From contig DASZJG010000042.1 of NCBI GenBank assembly GCA_035948315.1, forward strand, positions 34,165 to 98,164: a stretch of 64,000 nucleotides of DNA, in the 5' to 3' direction. This DNA is from CAJCJE01 sp035948315 (lineage in GTDB: Bacteria > Actinomycetota > Actinomycetes > Mycobacteriales > Pseudonocardiaceae). Below, piece after piece: positions 41,001 to 49,389 of this stretch; positions within the stretch are counted from its first letter, which is position 1, and each line of letters starts with the position of its first letter. The position numbers and the translations under genes were made by a program. The notes beneath the pieces were generated by a model. It saw only the letters and a program-made list of their open reading frames with translations, did not search any database and was not told the DNA's origin.

Positions 41001-41686
41001 GTCGCGGTGAACGGTTGGCTGAACGTGGCCGCGAAGTACACGGTGTAGGAATCGGGCTGGCCGCAGAAATGTCCGCTGGTGACCGATCCGGTGATCTCGT
41101 TGTCGCCGACGGTCTGGAAGGTCGCGCCTGCCGAGCCGTTCGCGCTGTCGGCGGCCTTGACCAGCAGTCGCGCCTGCGTGCTGGGCGGGTAGGTCAACTG
41201 GGCGAGGCCGGTGCGCGCGGTCGCGGTCAGCTTGGCGCCGATGCCGCCGACGTTCACCGCGTACGAACCGGGGCTGGCGGTTTCGCCGGTGTGACTGAAG
41301 GGCTGGGTCGCCGAGGTCGGATCGCTGGGTAACGCGCCGACCAGGGGTAAGAACGGGATGTCGCCGGCTACCGCGCAGCCTGCGCCGGATAAGTGCGTCA
41401 GGCTGAAACCGGTGATCGCGCTGTCCGCGTAGGAATAGCCGCCACCCGCCGGGCGTGAGGTGGTGTCCGGGCTGAACTGCACCATGCCGAAGGGCAGCGC
41501 CGCGCCGGGGAAGGTGTCCACGTTGCCGACCACCGCGCCACCGCTGCCGGTGCCGACGAACGGGTCAACCAGTGCGGCCGGATCGTGCACCGCGGGCGCG
41601 GCCGTCGCGGGCAGGCCGGTCACGGTCAGGGTGAGTGCGGCCAGACCGCCCAAGCCCATGCTGATCCGTCTTGACATCGTTGTCAT
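38072..41686 (-). CDS. Secreted GH92 alpha-mannosidase with C-terminal YVTN beta-propeller
   Basis: 1204 residues from ATG 41686, with a Sec/Tat-like signal (SRRISMGLGGLAALTLT to ATAAPA). Residues 35-805 are a GH92 domain (VDPFVGTGSGG, NVDTFPGAALPFGMVQFSPDT in parts, GYSYAD, FSLTHLSGAGC, SGWDIYRSQ, GEPGNDDLGAMSSWYVW); GH92 enzymes are calcium-dependent exo-alpha-mannosidases, mostly alpha-1,2. Residues 810-905 are an Ig-like NEW3 domain. Residues 912-1204 are a YVTN-type beta-propeller with repeated AYVSNYSDNTLTPVD and VYVANNNSNNVSVI units. It probably trims mannan or mannoproteins outside the cell, with the propeller for binding. Confidence 0.9.
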   Translation of the reverse strand: MTTMSRRISMGLGGLAALTLTVTGLPATAAPAVHDPAALVDPFVGTGSGGAVVGNVDTFPGAALPFGMVQFSPDTTSRPAGGGYSYADSAITGFSLTHLSGAGCAVAGDIPFLPLVGALPSDPTSATQPFSHTGETASPGSYAVNVGGIGAKLTATARTGLAQLTYPPSTQARLLVKAADSANGSAGATFQTVGDNEITGSVTSGHFCGQPDSYTVYFAATFSQPFTATGTWGGTGASTSQVRTNSTSLTAHGKQAPMPKSFATTSHAAPAQGGGVVAGGALTFDTTTNPVVDMQVAVSYVSTAGALNNLKAENAHFDLARTAQAARQTWDAQLGKIAVTGGTTAQQSTFYTALYHALLHPSLFNDVDGSYPGYDNQVHKTARGHSEYSDFSGWDIYRSQIPLVALLDPAQASDMATSLLDAGDQMGWLPKWPVANGESGVMNGDAADPILAGAYAFGATGFDAAHAVAEMVHGATGTGASGQGWYVDRPAGAAYRTNGYVPNTQSDSISPVPNGASETLEYALDDFAISRLARSIGDASVAGPFTRTSQNWANLFNTSTGYIQPRDAQGAFPPGDPLASNGGFGQSGFQEGNAAQYTWMVPQNLAGLIGGMGGDAAARARLNSFFSQLNAGPNAPNDWAGNEPNLDTPWVYDSAGAPWQTQSTVRSIMSQLYGDTPGGEPGNDDLGAMSSWYVWAALGMYPQTPGVPMLVLGTPLFSQVTVHAGNGRLIQINAPGAGDANPYTQSLRVNGRSSTHTYLMLPDHPGLTRLDFTVGAQPDKTWGTGAHDAPPSFGAGPVNFPPSTRAQVRTDPAQVRLAPGASTSVNVIVDNSLGSQPATVTWTATAPNNGITFTPSTSTTTVAAQQSATVPLTVTASAQASAGFYAVTVAGGASNGAILANASILATVAAPGQVIPTAYVSNYSDNTLTPVDRANNTAGPVIGVGSGPDGVAVTPNGAEVYVANNNSNNVSVISTATNQVIATIPVGSVAADVAITPDGKTVWVTNYGDGTVQPIDVATHTAGAPVAVGANPERDAISPDGKYLWIANQGAGTASELDLSTGTVAHTVTVGAQPFGVAVGPDDTAYIGNTGSNNVTVINAAGTVTGTIALSSSPAGLGVSPNGSVLYATVANGGVVPIATATNTAGTFIPTGASAYAVSFNTDGTTAWVVDSGANDIRPITVATGAVGPSVPVGNVPDGIGLTP

Positions 41687-41931
41687 CTGTCGGCGCCTTC
41701 CCCGGGTCGCGCTGGTTCGGGAATCGCGGCCGCGGCAGCCGCACGAGCGAGCGGATTCTGCCTGGCGGCTCGGCGGAGCGTCAAGAGACGGGCGTCGGGG
41801 AAGGGTCGGCACGGTCCGATGTGGACGTTATGGCGATGCTCGAACGGGCTCGACTCGCGGTAACCGCTTTCATCACGGACGCGGCAGCGAGACGAGCCCT
41901 GTCGAGATCATCACCGATCAGGGGCCGCTGA

Positions 41932-42774
41932 TCAGGCGGCGCCGCCGATCGGCAGGGAGGCAACGCCGTTCGGCGCGGCAGCGGCCTTGGCGGGGGCCGG
42001 GGTCCGGTTGCCGAGCGTGCCGGACAGGATCCGGTGCTGGAGTTCGACCATGTGCTGCGAGGGTTCCAGGCCCAGCTTCTCGCGCACGTAGTTGCGGTGC
42101 GTCTGGTAGACCTCCAGCGCCTCGGTCCGCCTGCCGGAGCCGGCCAGCGCGACCATCAGCCGACCCTCGACCCACTCGTGCGCGGGCTCGGCGAAGCTCA
42201 GTTCCTTCAGCTCGCCGATGACCTGCCGGTGCTGACCGGTGGCCAGGAACGAGTCGACCTTCATCTCGAACGCCTGGCGACGCTGCTCGCCGAGGTAGCG
42301 GGCGCGGGCCTCCAGCGCGCGGGTGCGCCGCACCCCCGAGTACGCCTCGCCCTGCCAGCAGGCCAGCGCCTCGGTCATGGTGGTGGCTACCGCGGTCGGG
42401 TTGTTCTTGGCCAGCTGCTTGCGGCCCTCGCTGAGCAGGCTGTCGAAGCGGCCCGAGTCGAGATCTTCGGCGTCCATCCGCAGCGCGTAGCCGTCGCCCT
42501 GGGTCTCGATCGACAGCGGGGTGGCGCCCGCGGTATCGGCGCTGCGCTGTAGGGCGCGCCGGATCTCGTAGACGTAGGTCTGGATGGTCGGCAGGGCCGT
42601 GCCCGGCACGCCCTCCGGCCAGATCTCCTCGATCAGCCGATCGGTCGAGATCGCGATGTTGGGCGAGAGCGTGAGCAGCGCGAACAGTTGGCGCTTGCGC
42701 GGCGCGCTCGGCGTCACGTCCTGATCGCCCTGGTGGACCTTGAGCACGCCGAGAACATTGATCCCTGTGGTCAC
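41932..42774 (-). CDS. SARP-family regulator (OmpR-like DNA-binding plus BTAD)
   Basis: 280 residues from GTG 42774 with GGGGAG upstream. Residues 1-95 are a winged helix of the SARP type (KRQLFALLTLSPNIAISTDRLIEEIWPEG in parts, TIQTYVYEIRRAL). Residues 100-255 are the bacterial transcriptional activation domain (FDSLLSEGRKQLAKNNP, ALEVYQTHRNYVREKLGLEPS). Small SARPs such as ActII-ORF4 activate antibiotic clusters, but no biosynthetic genes lie nearby. Its upstream region is long and contains two TTCAGTG repeats 11 bp apart. A larger SARP protein gene lies 500 bp away in the same orientation. Confidence 0.9.
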   Translation of the reverse strand: MTTGINVLGVLKVHQGDQDVTPSAPRKRQLFALLTLSPNIAISTDRLIEEIWPEGVPGTALPTIQTYVYEIRRALQRSADTAGATPLSIETQGDGYALRMDAEDLDSGRFDSLLSEGRKQLAKNNPTAVATTMTEALACWQGEAYSGVRRTRALEARARYLGEQRRQAFEMKVDSFLATGQHRQVIGELKELSFAEPAHEWVEGRLMVALAGSGRRTEALEVYQTHRNYVREKLGLEPSQHMVELQHRILSGTLGNRTPAPAKAAAAPNGVASLPIGGAA

Positions 42775-43274
42775 CGTACAACTCCCCGATTAATGGTGAA
42801 AACAATTCAGCTAGTCCGACAAGGAGCGATTGTCACCCGGGTATCCGGCCCGGATGTCGATGCTCCGCGAAGTGGTCGCGGACTCGGCGATGCCGATTCC
42901 GTTCACTTCCGATACGGCTGAAGTTTGCCTTGGGTTAACCAACGTGGACCCCTCCGCGTTGATCCATCGGAAAGACTGTTCCCAGTAGCCATTCGTGGCA
43001 GTGAATGCCATTGTTGGCGCCGAGATCAGTCGGTCTTTCGGCCGATGTCCCACGTGTCAGCCATACCGTTTCGCCACTGTTGTGACGTCACATGCGACTG
43101 TATTCGGCTTCGATGCGCATCTACTGACTGTTCAGTGCTCGTTCAGTGTGCGAGCGGTGCAGGCGCCTCGTTCACTCAACGATCGGTCGATGCCCAGGTC
43201 AGCGGCGGTGTGGTCACGGCGTTGTAGACAATATTCCCGATGACGGTCGGCAGCGACGTGACCGCCGCCACACC
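42775..43274. other. 500-bp non-coding region between two SARP genes
   Basis: No reading frame with coding character. It holds the promoter of the small SARP gene. Direct repeats TTCAGTG occur at 43131-43137 and 43142-43148, 11 bp apart (one helical turn), with a related TTCACTC at 43171-43177. SARP proteins bind such heptamers at 11-bp spacing, so this is a candidate binding site, though about 360 bp from the gene start. Confidence 0.5.
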
Positions 43275-46172
43275 TCAGACCGACGAAGGCAGCCGGTCGG
43301 CCGTCATTGCTTCGTGCAATCGGACCAGACGGGTCCGCACCGGGTTGGCCAACGGTAGCCGAAGTTCGTCGAGAATAGCGAGTGCGCGTTCCCAGGCTTC
43401 ACCGGCCGCCGTTTCATAGTCGGCCGCGAGCCATGAATCACCAAGTGCGACCAGAACCTGCGCTTCATAGGTTCGATCGCCATTTTCTTTGAAGAACGCG
43501 ATGGCGCGTGCGTGACAATCCGCGGCCTGATGGTATTCGCCGAGCAGATGGTGCGTGTCGCCGAGCGCGGTCCAGCAGTCGCCCTGGCCGATTCCGTTGT
43601 CCAGCGACCGGTAGATCTCCATTGCCTCGTCGATGAAGTCGATGCCCTGCTGGTAGCTGCCCAACCTGGTCAGACAGCCGCCGATCCGCTCAAGCGACGC
43701 GGCCTGCCCGTTGTGGTCGCCCATTTCCGAGTACAGCCGCAGCGCCTGCTGGTAGTGCTCGATCGCCTGTTCGTAGCGGCCCTGCTGGGCCAGCACCGCG
43801 CCGAAGTTCCCGTGCAGGTAGGCGTGCTCGGTGGTGTAGCCGAGTTCGGCGAACAGCCAGTGCGTCGACTCCAACTCGGTCAGCGCTTCATCATTGCGGC
43901 CGAGAAAGTGCAGCGCGCCCGCCAGACTGCGTCTCGTATGCGCCTGGCCGTTCTTGTCGTGGGCCCTGATCGCGGCGGCCAGACCTGTCCTGGCCACCGA
44001 TTCCCAGTCGTGCCAATAACCCTGGCGCTGAAAGAACTGCTGCGGAATCAGTGACAACCGCCAGGCATGACGATGAAATCCGCACTCCATGGCCTGTCGC
44101 ACCGCCGCGCTCAACACCTGGTGCTCCGCGGCGAGCCAGGCCATCGCGTGCTGCTTGGCCGGCAGATCGACCATCGCGACACCGGGTTCCGGCGCGCCGA
44201 GGTCGATCGGGATGAAGTACGGGCCCAGCAACGAGTTCGCCCGGTACGCGGTGTGCAGGTAGCAGTCGAACAGCCGGGTCCTGGCCGAGACGCGGTCCGC
44301 CTCGGTGTCCAGCTCCGCGGTCAGTTCCTCGGCATAGACGCGGATCAGGTCGTGCATGCTGAACCGGTGCGGCATCCCCTCGCTGAGCAGCCGCGCTCTG
44401 GTCAGCTCGGTGACCAGACGGCGCGTTTGCGCCTCGGGCCTGCCGGCCAGGCTGGCCATGGCCGCGATCGACATGTCCGGGCCGGCATGCAGCGACAGCA
44501 GCCGGAACAGCCGTGCGGCGGGCGGCGAGAGGAGTTCGTAGGACCAGGAGAACACCGCGCGGATGTCGGTCGCGGGATCGTTGGCGCTGAACGCGTCCAG
44601 CCGGGTGCGCGCGTCGCGCAGCTCGCCCGCGATCGCCGCGATCGGCAGGTAGTAGTGCACGGTCGCGCGTGCGGCCACGATCGCGACCGCGAGCGGCAGC
44701 CCAGCGCACAGCTCGACGATCTCGTCCAGGGCCGCGTTGTCGTCGGCGAGCCGGTACGGATCCAGTCGTTGGGTGAGCGTCGCACGGGCGTCCCGCGCGG
44801 AAAAGGACTCCACGGTCAACGGATATGCGGCATGCGTGGTGATCAGGCCGGTGAGCTGGGTGCGACTGGTGATGATCACCAGACAGCCCGCGGAGGCCGG
44901 CAGCAGCGGGCGGATCTGCTCGACGTCGCGCGCGTTGTCCAGTAGCACCAGCACTTTGCGGCCGTGCAGCATGCTGCGGTAGAGGGCGGCCTGTGCCTCC
45001 GGTTCGGCCGGAATCCGTTGCGGGCCAACGCCGAGTGCGTCCAGGAAGATCCGCAGTGCCTCACTGGCGGTCATCGCCGAGCCGCTGGAGTCGAACCCGC
45101 GCAGGTTCAGATAGAGCTGTCCGTCCGGATAATCCGCGGCGACCTGGTGCGCCAGATGCACCGCTAGGGTGGTCTTGCCGATGCCGGCCATACCGTCGAT
45201 CGCGACGATCCGCACGGCGGACGGCTGGCGATCCGCGGCATCGAGTAGGCCGGACAGGCGGGCGAGTTCGTCTCGCCTGCCGGTGAAGGTCGGCAGGTCC
45301 GCGGGTAACTGGGCGAGCGGCACCACCGGTGCGGGCGGGTCGTCGATCTCGTCGGGCACCTCGACCGCGTCGCCGACCTCGTCCGGCGGGGGCGGTGCCG
45401 AGGGGATGTCCGGAGTTGCCTGCTGGCGCAGGACTTTCTGGTACGCCGAACGCAGTTCCTGGGTCGGGTCCATGCCCAGTTCGTCGGCCAGTTGGCGGGC
45501 GACCGTCTGGTACACGCCGAGCGCCTCGGCCTGGTAGCCGGCCGCGGCCAGCACCAGCATCAGCCTGGCCTGCAACGGCTCGTCCAGCAGTGCGCCGGTC
45601 GCGACCTGGCGCAGTGCGGGCAGGAGCAACCGTGCGCCACCGAACCGCAACGCACTGTCCGCGGCCTCCTGCGCCACGGTCAATCGCTCCTGGTCGATCG
45701 CGGTGAACACCGGGTCGGTCTCCACGCCCGCCGCGCACTGGCCGCGCCACAGTTGCAGCGCCTGCACGTAGAGCGGAACCGCGTCCGCGCCGCGCTCGCC
45801 GTCCAGCGCCGTCCTGGCCTGGCGGGCGAGCGCGCGGAACTGGAGCAGGTCCAGGGTGGCCACGTCGAGCGCGAGCCGGTAGCCGCCGCCCTGGCGCAGC
45901 AGCCAGCGTCCATTCGCCCGGGGCGCCAGTCCCGGCTCCAGCGCGCGCCGCAGCGCACCGACGCAGCGCTGGATCACGTTGGCCGCGCTGACCGGTGGAT
46001 CATGCGGCCACAACAGGCTGATCAGCTCGACCATGCTCGCCGGTTGGCCCGCCTTCACCAGCAGCAGCGCGAGAATCGCGCGCTGCTGGGGCGGTCCGAG
46101 ATCGATCTCCGTCTCGCCGCGCCAGGCGCGCACCGGACCGAGCACGGAGAGCTTGATGTCAGGGGTCCGCAT
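43275..46172 (-). CDS. AfsR-like SARP with NB-ARC ATPase and TPR domains
   Basis: 965 residues from ATG 46172; GTG 46238 with GGAG before it would add 22 residues. Order of domains: winged helix (LSVLGPVRAWRG, AANVIQRCVGALRRAL), BTAD (LMLVLAAAGYQAEALGVYQ), NB-ARC with P-loop DGMAGIGKTTLA (about residue 330), LLDNARDVEQI as Walker B and SYELLSPPAARLFRLLSLH, then TPR units in the last 280 residues (AVLAQQGRYEQAIEHYQQALRL in parts). This is the AfsR/EmbR-type layout; AfsR integrates kinase signals and activates secondary metabolism. Its target here is unknown. It may be linked with the small SARP downstream. Confidence 0.9.
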   Translation of the reverse strand: MRTPDIKLSVLGPVRAWRGETEIDLGPPQQRAILALLLVKAGQPASMVELISLLWPHDPPVSAANVIQRCVGALRRALEPGLAPRANGRWLLRQGGGYRLALDVATLDLLQFRALARQARTALDGERGADAVPLYVQALQLWRGQCAAGVETDPVFTAIDQERLTVAQEAADSALRFGGARLLLPALRQVATGALLDEPLQARLMLVLAAAGYQAEALGVYQTVARQLADELGMDPTQELRSAYQKVLRQQATPDIPSAPPPPDEVGDAVEVPDEIDDPPAPVVPLAQLPADLPTFTGRRDELARLSGLLDAADRQPSAVRIVAIDGMAGIGKTTLAVHLAHQVAADYPDGQLYLNLRGFDSSGSAMTASEALRIFLDALGVGPQRIPAEPEAQAALYRSMLHGRKVLVLLDNARDVEQIRPLLPASAGCLVIITSRTQLTGLITTHAAYPLTVESFSARDARATLTQRLDPYRLADDNAALDEIVELCAGLPLAVAIVAARATVHYYLPIAAIAGELRDARTRLDAFSANDPATDIRAVFSWSYELLSPPAARLFRLLSLHAGPDMSIAAMASLAGRPEAQTRRLVTELTRARLLSEGMPHRFSMHDLIRVYAEELTAELDTEADRVSARTRLFDCYLHTAYRANSLLGPYFIPIDLGAPEPGVAMVDLPAKQHAMAWLAAEHQVLSAAVRQAMECGFHRHAWRLSLIPQQFFQRQGYWHDWESVARTGLAAAIRAHDKNGQAHTRRSLAGALHFLGRNDEALTELESTHWLFAELGYTTEHAYLHGNFGAVLAQQGRYEQAIEHYQQALRLYSEMGDHNGQAASLERIGGCLTRLGSYQQGIDFIDEAMEIYRSLDNGIGQGDCWTALGDTHHLLGEYHQAADCHARAIAFFKENGDRTYEAQVLVALGDSWLAADYETAAGEAWERALAILDELRLPLANPVRTRLVRLHEAMTADRLPSSV

Positions 46173-46256
46173 GTCGAGCGCTGCGGGGCGTGCACTATCC
46201 AGCGTGTGCGCCAGATCAGGTGAGCCGCCTCCCTGCACGTCACTCCGCCCTGTCAA

Positions 46257-46630
46257 TCCGCTGGCTCGACATTTTCGTCCTTATTGTACCTCGGGCTCGA
46301 CCAATAATATCCCCGCCGATAGGCGGGTTTGTGGCGCTTCGAGCAGACAACCGAGAACTATTCATCATTCGCACTGGTGATGCGGGAATAGTCCGAATTC
46401 GCGACCTGGCTCATCGTCGTGACCAGCGCTCATCCGAGCGCGCCTGCTGAAGGACACGGTTCGCCCGCGTCCTTCGGTGGGGTTTTACCAAAGTTGGCGC
46501 AAGTCGGTGACCCGCCAGGCCGGCCGCTTTGCGAACGCAACTGCCGAACGGCCGCTGCCCCACGGCCCGTCCGAGCACCATGCTGGCAGCGCAGGGGAGA
46601 ACGGTGCCGACGTTAGGGGAGCGATCATCA
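46257..46630. other. Intergenic region, divergent SARP and GNAT promoters
   Basis: No gene is apparent. It contains a short hairpin CCCGCC-GATA-GGCGGG followed by TTT (46312-46330) and is AT-richer near 46280-46400, as expected for promoters. GTG 46604 with GGGGAG upstream is an alternative start for the GNAT gene. Confidence 0.5.
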
Positions 46631-47227
46631 GTGGAACCACCGGTTCTGCACACGCCACGGCTGATCATACGAGCATTCGTGGAGGACGATATCGAGGACA
46701 TCTACCTCGCGTGTCAGGATTCGGAAATCCAACGCTGGACAACGGTGCCCGTGCCATTTCTGCGAAAACATGCCGAGGATTTCGTCCGGGAAATATATCC
46801 GCTCGGCTGGGCGAGGAACGCGCACCGAATTCTCGGATCATTTCTGCGTGAATCCGGCGCGCTCGTCTCCACCCTGACCATGATCGCCACCGGGCACCAG
46901 GTGTTCGAGATCGGCTACTGGACCAGCAAGATCCAGCGTGGCCACGGCTACACCGTGGAAGCGCTCGACGCGTACGTGCGCTGGATCTTCCTGTTCCTTG
47001 GCGCGCAACGCATCGAGTGGCAGGGGTTCATCGGCAACCCCGGCTCGTTCGCGGTAGCCGCGAAGGTCGGCTTCCGGTTGGAGGGCACCATGCGGGCCCG
47101 CGCCAACCAGCGCGGCACCGTGCGCGACACCCAGATGGCAGGCCTGATCCCGGCGGATCTCGGCCTGCCCTCGGGTCAGGGTGCGCAGGGCATCGGTCAG
47201 ACGCCGAGCGCCTCCGACGCCAACTGA
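46631..47227 (+). CDS. GNAT-family acetyltransferase (RimJ/RimL-like)
   Basis: 198 residues from GTG 46631, preceded by GGGGAG at 9 nt; GTG 46604 is also possible. The RimJ/RimL class opens with LHTPRLIIRAFVEDDIEDIY and has IGYWTSKIQRGHGYTVEAL (the acetyl-CoA loop, Q/RxxGxG/A as QRGHGY), and VAAKVGFRLEGTMRAR near the end. Such enzymes acetylate N-terminal amines of ribosomal proteins, drugs or small molecules. The last 30 bp overlap the convergent MetE-like gene. Confidence 0.87.
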   Translation: MEPPVLHTPRLIIRAFVEDDIEDIYLACQDSEIQRWTTVPVPFLRKHAEDFVREIYPLGWARNAHRILGSFLRESGALVSTLTMIATGHQVFEIGYWTSKIQRGHGYTVEALDAYVRWIFLFLGAQRIEWQGFIGNPGSFAVAAKVGFRLEGTMRARANQRGTVRDTQMAGLIPADLGLPSGQGAQGIGQTPSASDAN

Positions 47228-48261
47228 GTGCCCTGGATTCGGGCGGCGATCTTGGCGAACGCGGTCTCCCGCGAGGTCGAGGTGTCGTCGGCGAAGGGCG
47301 AGAAGCCGCAGTCGTCGGTGCTGCCCAACCGGTCCGGCGGTAGCTGGCGCGCTGCCGCGAGCACGCGGTCCCGCACCTGTTCCGGCGTTTCCACCACCGG
47401 GTCGATCGGGTCGATCACGCCGACGAAGATGCGCTGATCATCGCGCAGGTTCTCGGCGATGATGCGCAGCACGCGTTCGGGATCGGCCTCGGAGGCCAGC
47501 TGCACGTACACGTTGCCCACGTTGATACCGAACAACTTCGGCAGCAGGTCGGCGTAGTCGACATCCAGGCTGTGCGTGGAATCCTGGTCGCCGCCCGGAC
47601 AGGTGTGCAGTCCGATCCGGGCGCGTTCCGCCGCGCTGAACCGCGCCAGCACCTGGTTGTTCAGCTCGACGAACTGGTCCAGCACGCCGCCGGACGGGTC
47701 GAGTTTCAGCGACAGCCTGCCCTCGGTGAAGTCCAGTTGCACCACGTCCGCGCCCGCGTCAAGGCACTGCCGGATGTCCGCCTCGGCCTCGTCGAGCAGA
47801 TCCGCGATGAACGCATCCCGCGAATAGCCCCCGATTCCGGCGGCCGGATAGAGCAGGCTCAGCGCGGACGGCGCGATGACCGCCTGCTTGACCGGAACGC
47901 TGCTGTGCGCCAAGGCTTTGGTGAGGAAATCCACCGCGTGCTGGCCGTACCGGAACGGTCCGCCGGTGAGCAGGGGAAGCTGTCTCTGGTGGCCGTCCGC
48001 GAACGGAATCACCACCCCGTCCGGAGCCAGATTCGTCAGGTTCGTCAACGGGTAGGTGGCGAAACTCGATTTGCTCTGTTCGCCGTCGGTGACCTGTGGT
48101 GAACCGATCGCGATCAGTCGGTCGATGGTCTCGTTCACCGCCGCCTCGGTGACTTCGTCCAGTTTCGCCTTGTCCAGTTCGCCATTCGCGAATCGGGACA
48201 GCGCGTCGAGGACGTACGCGGGTCGCGGAATGCTGCCGATCTGCTGGGTAGGGAGGGCCAC
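47197..48261 (-). CDS. MetE-like cobalamin-independent methyltransferase, catalytic-domain form
   Basis: 354 residues; the start is GTG 48261 with AAGGAG 9 nt upstream. It matches only the C-terminal catalytic TIM barrel of MetE (full MetE is about 750 residues): PTQQIGSIPRP, DVVQLDFTEGRLSL, and zinc ligands in LHTCPGGD and TDDCGFSPFADD. Core-MetE proteins without the N-terminal folate-binding domain take methyl groups from other donors and pass them to homocysteine or another thiol. The donor here is unknown. No riboswitch was recognised in the 250 bp upstream. Confidence 0.82.
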   Translation of the reverse strand: MALPTQQIGSIPRPAYVLDALSRFANGELDKAKLDEVTEAAVNETIDRLIAIGSPQVTDGEQSKSSFATYPLTNLTNLAPDGVVIPFADGHQRQLPLLTGGPFRYGQHAVDFLTKALAHSSVPVKQAVIAPSALSLLYPAAGIGGYSRDAFIADLLDEAEADIRQCLDAGADVVQLDFTEGRLSLKLDPSGGVLDQFVELNNQVLARFSAAERARIGLHTCPGGDQDSTHSLDVDYADLLPKLFGINVGNVYVQLASEADPERVLRIIAENLRDDQRIFVGVIDPIDPVVETPEQVRDRVLAAARQLPPDRLGSTDDCGFSPFADDTSTSRETAFAKIAARIQGTQLASEALGV

Positions 48262-48509
48262 GGCTGGAATCTCCTTAACGCACGATGTGAAGCGGACCAG
48301 AGCCAATCGGATTGTTAGTGCGCACCGAACACCGGTGACAACTCGGAGAGTGCGCTGCCACCTGGATAGCCCAGCACTGGCACCCGCATGCCACCTGCTC
48401 GCCCGGTCCGGGTGGCGTGGTGTAATCGGGTCGTCACTTCCGGTCAGGCAACGTCAGGTCGCCCAAGGCGTCATAGCTAGAAACAGGTCCATGAAGGAGA
48501 AGGTTGCCG

Positions 48510-49367
48510 GTGGGGACGGTTCGTAAAGGCATCACGATCACCGGCGTGCTGGTCGTACTCGTCGCGGCGGTCGTGGTCGCCATCGTGTTCATCACCCGCA
48601 TCAAAGGCCCGCAATCGCCGTACTGCTCGGTCGCCGCGACCGGCTCGACGTCGACCGGCTCGACGTCGACGGCGGGTCAACCCGACAACTACACCTTCAC
48701 CGCCGAACAGGCCGGCAACGCCGCGACCATCGCCGCGGTCGGCATGAAGCTCGGTCTGCCGCCGCACGCGGTCACCATCGCGCTGGCCACCGCCTGGCAG
48801 GAGTCCAAGCTGGTCAACCTGACCGGCGGCGACCGCGACTCGGCCGGCCTGTTCCAGCAGCGGCCCAGCCAGGGCTGGGGCACGTACAACCAGGTCACCG
48901 ACCCGGTGTACGCCTCGACCACGTTCTACCAGCACCTGCAGGCCAAGTCCGGCTGGGAGCAGCTCTCGGTCGCCGAGGCCGCACAGGCCGTGCAGCATTC
49001 GGCCGCGCCCGAGGCGTACGCGCAGTGGGAGTCCGAGGCGCGGGCCATGGCCAGCGCGCTGACCGGCGAGACCCAGGGCCAGCTGAGCTGCCACAACCTC
49101 GCGGTCGCACCGACCAAACAGGACATCGGCACCGTCGCCGACCAGGAGTGGGGAACCAACGCGCTGTCCGGCTCGCACGACGCCAACACTGGCTGGGCGA
49201 TCGGCAGTTGGCTGGTGGCCAAGGCGACCGCTCTCGGCATCGACAGCGTCACGGTCGGCGGCCGCACCTGGACCGCGACGAGCGGCGACTGGTCCGCGTC
49301 CTCCGGCGGATCGGCCGCGAGCGGCATGGTCAGCCTGCACCAGGTGCAGGTCACACCGACATCCTGA
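48510..49367 (+). CDS. Membrane-anchored lysozyme-like (transglycosylase-fold) protein
   Basis: 285 residues; GTG 48510 was chosen over TTG 48504 because AAGGAG has better spacing to it. One N-terminal membrane helix (ITITGVLVVLVAAVVVAIVF) is followed by a Ser/Thr linker with a 12-bp DNA duplication (GSTSTGSTST). The outer domain has lytic-transglycosylase-like features: ALATAWQESKLVNL with a possible catalytic Glu, then DSAGLFQQRPSQGWGT. This pattern is common in actinobacterial proteins often misnamed heavy metal transporters. A cell-wall role is likely but the enzyme activity is not shown. Confidence 0.78.
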   Translation: MGTVRKGITITGVLVVLVAAVVVAIVFITRIKGPQSPYCSVAATGSTSTGSTSTAGQPDNYTFTAEQAGNAATIAAVGMKLGLPPHAVTIALATAWQESKLVNLTGGDRDSAGLFQQRPSQGWGTYNQVTDPVYASTTFYQHLQAKSGWEQLSVAEAAQAVQHSAAPEAYAQWESEARAMASALTGETQGQLSCHNLAVAPTKQDIGTVADQEWGTNALSGSHDANTGWAIGSWLVAKATALGIDSVTVGGRTWTATSGDWSASSGGSAASGMVSLHQVQVTPTS

Positions 49368-49389
49368 GTCGGCTGGGTAGCCTTCCGGC

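Noticed and set aside
48262..48503. Possible riboswitch (cobalamin or SAM type) upstream of the MetE-like gene
   Set aside because: I looked for a cobalamin-riboswitch core and SAM-type cores on the minus strand and saw none.
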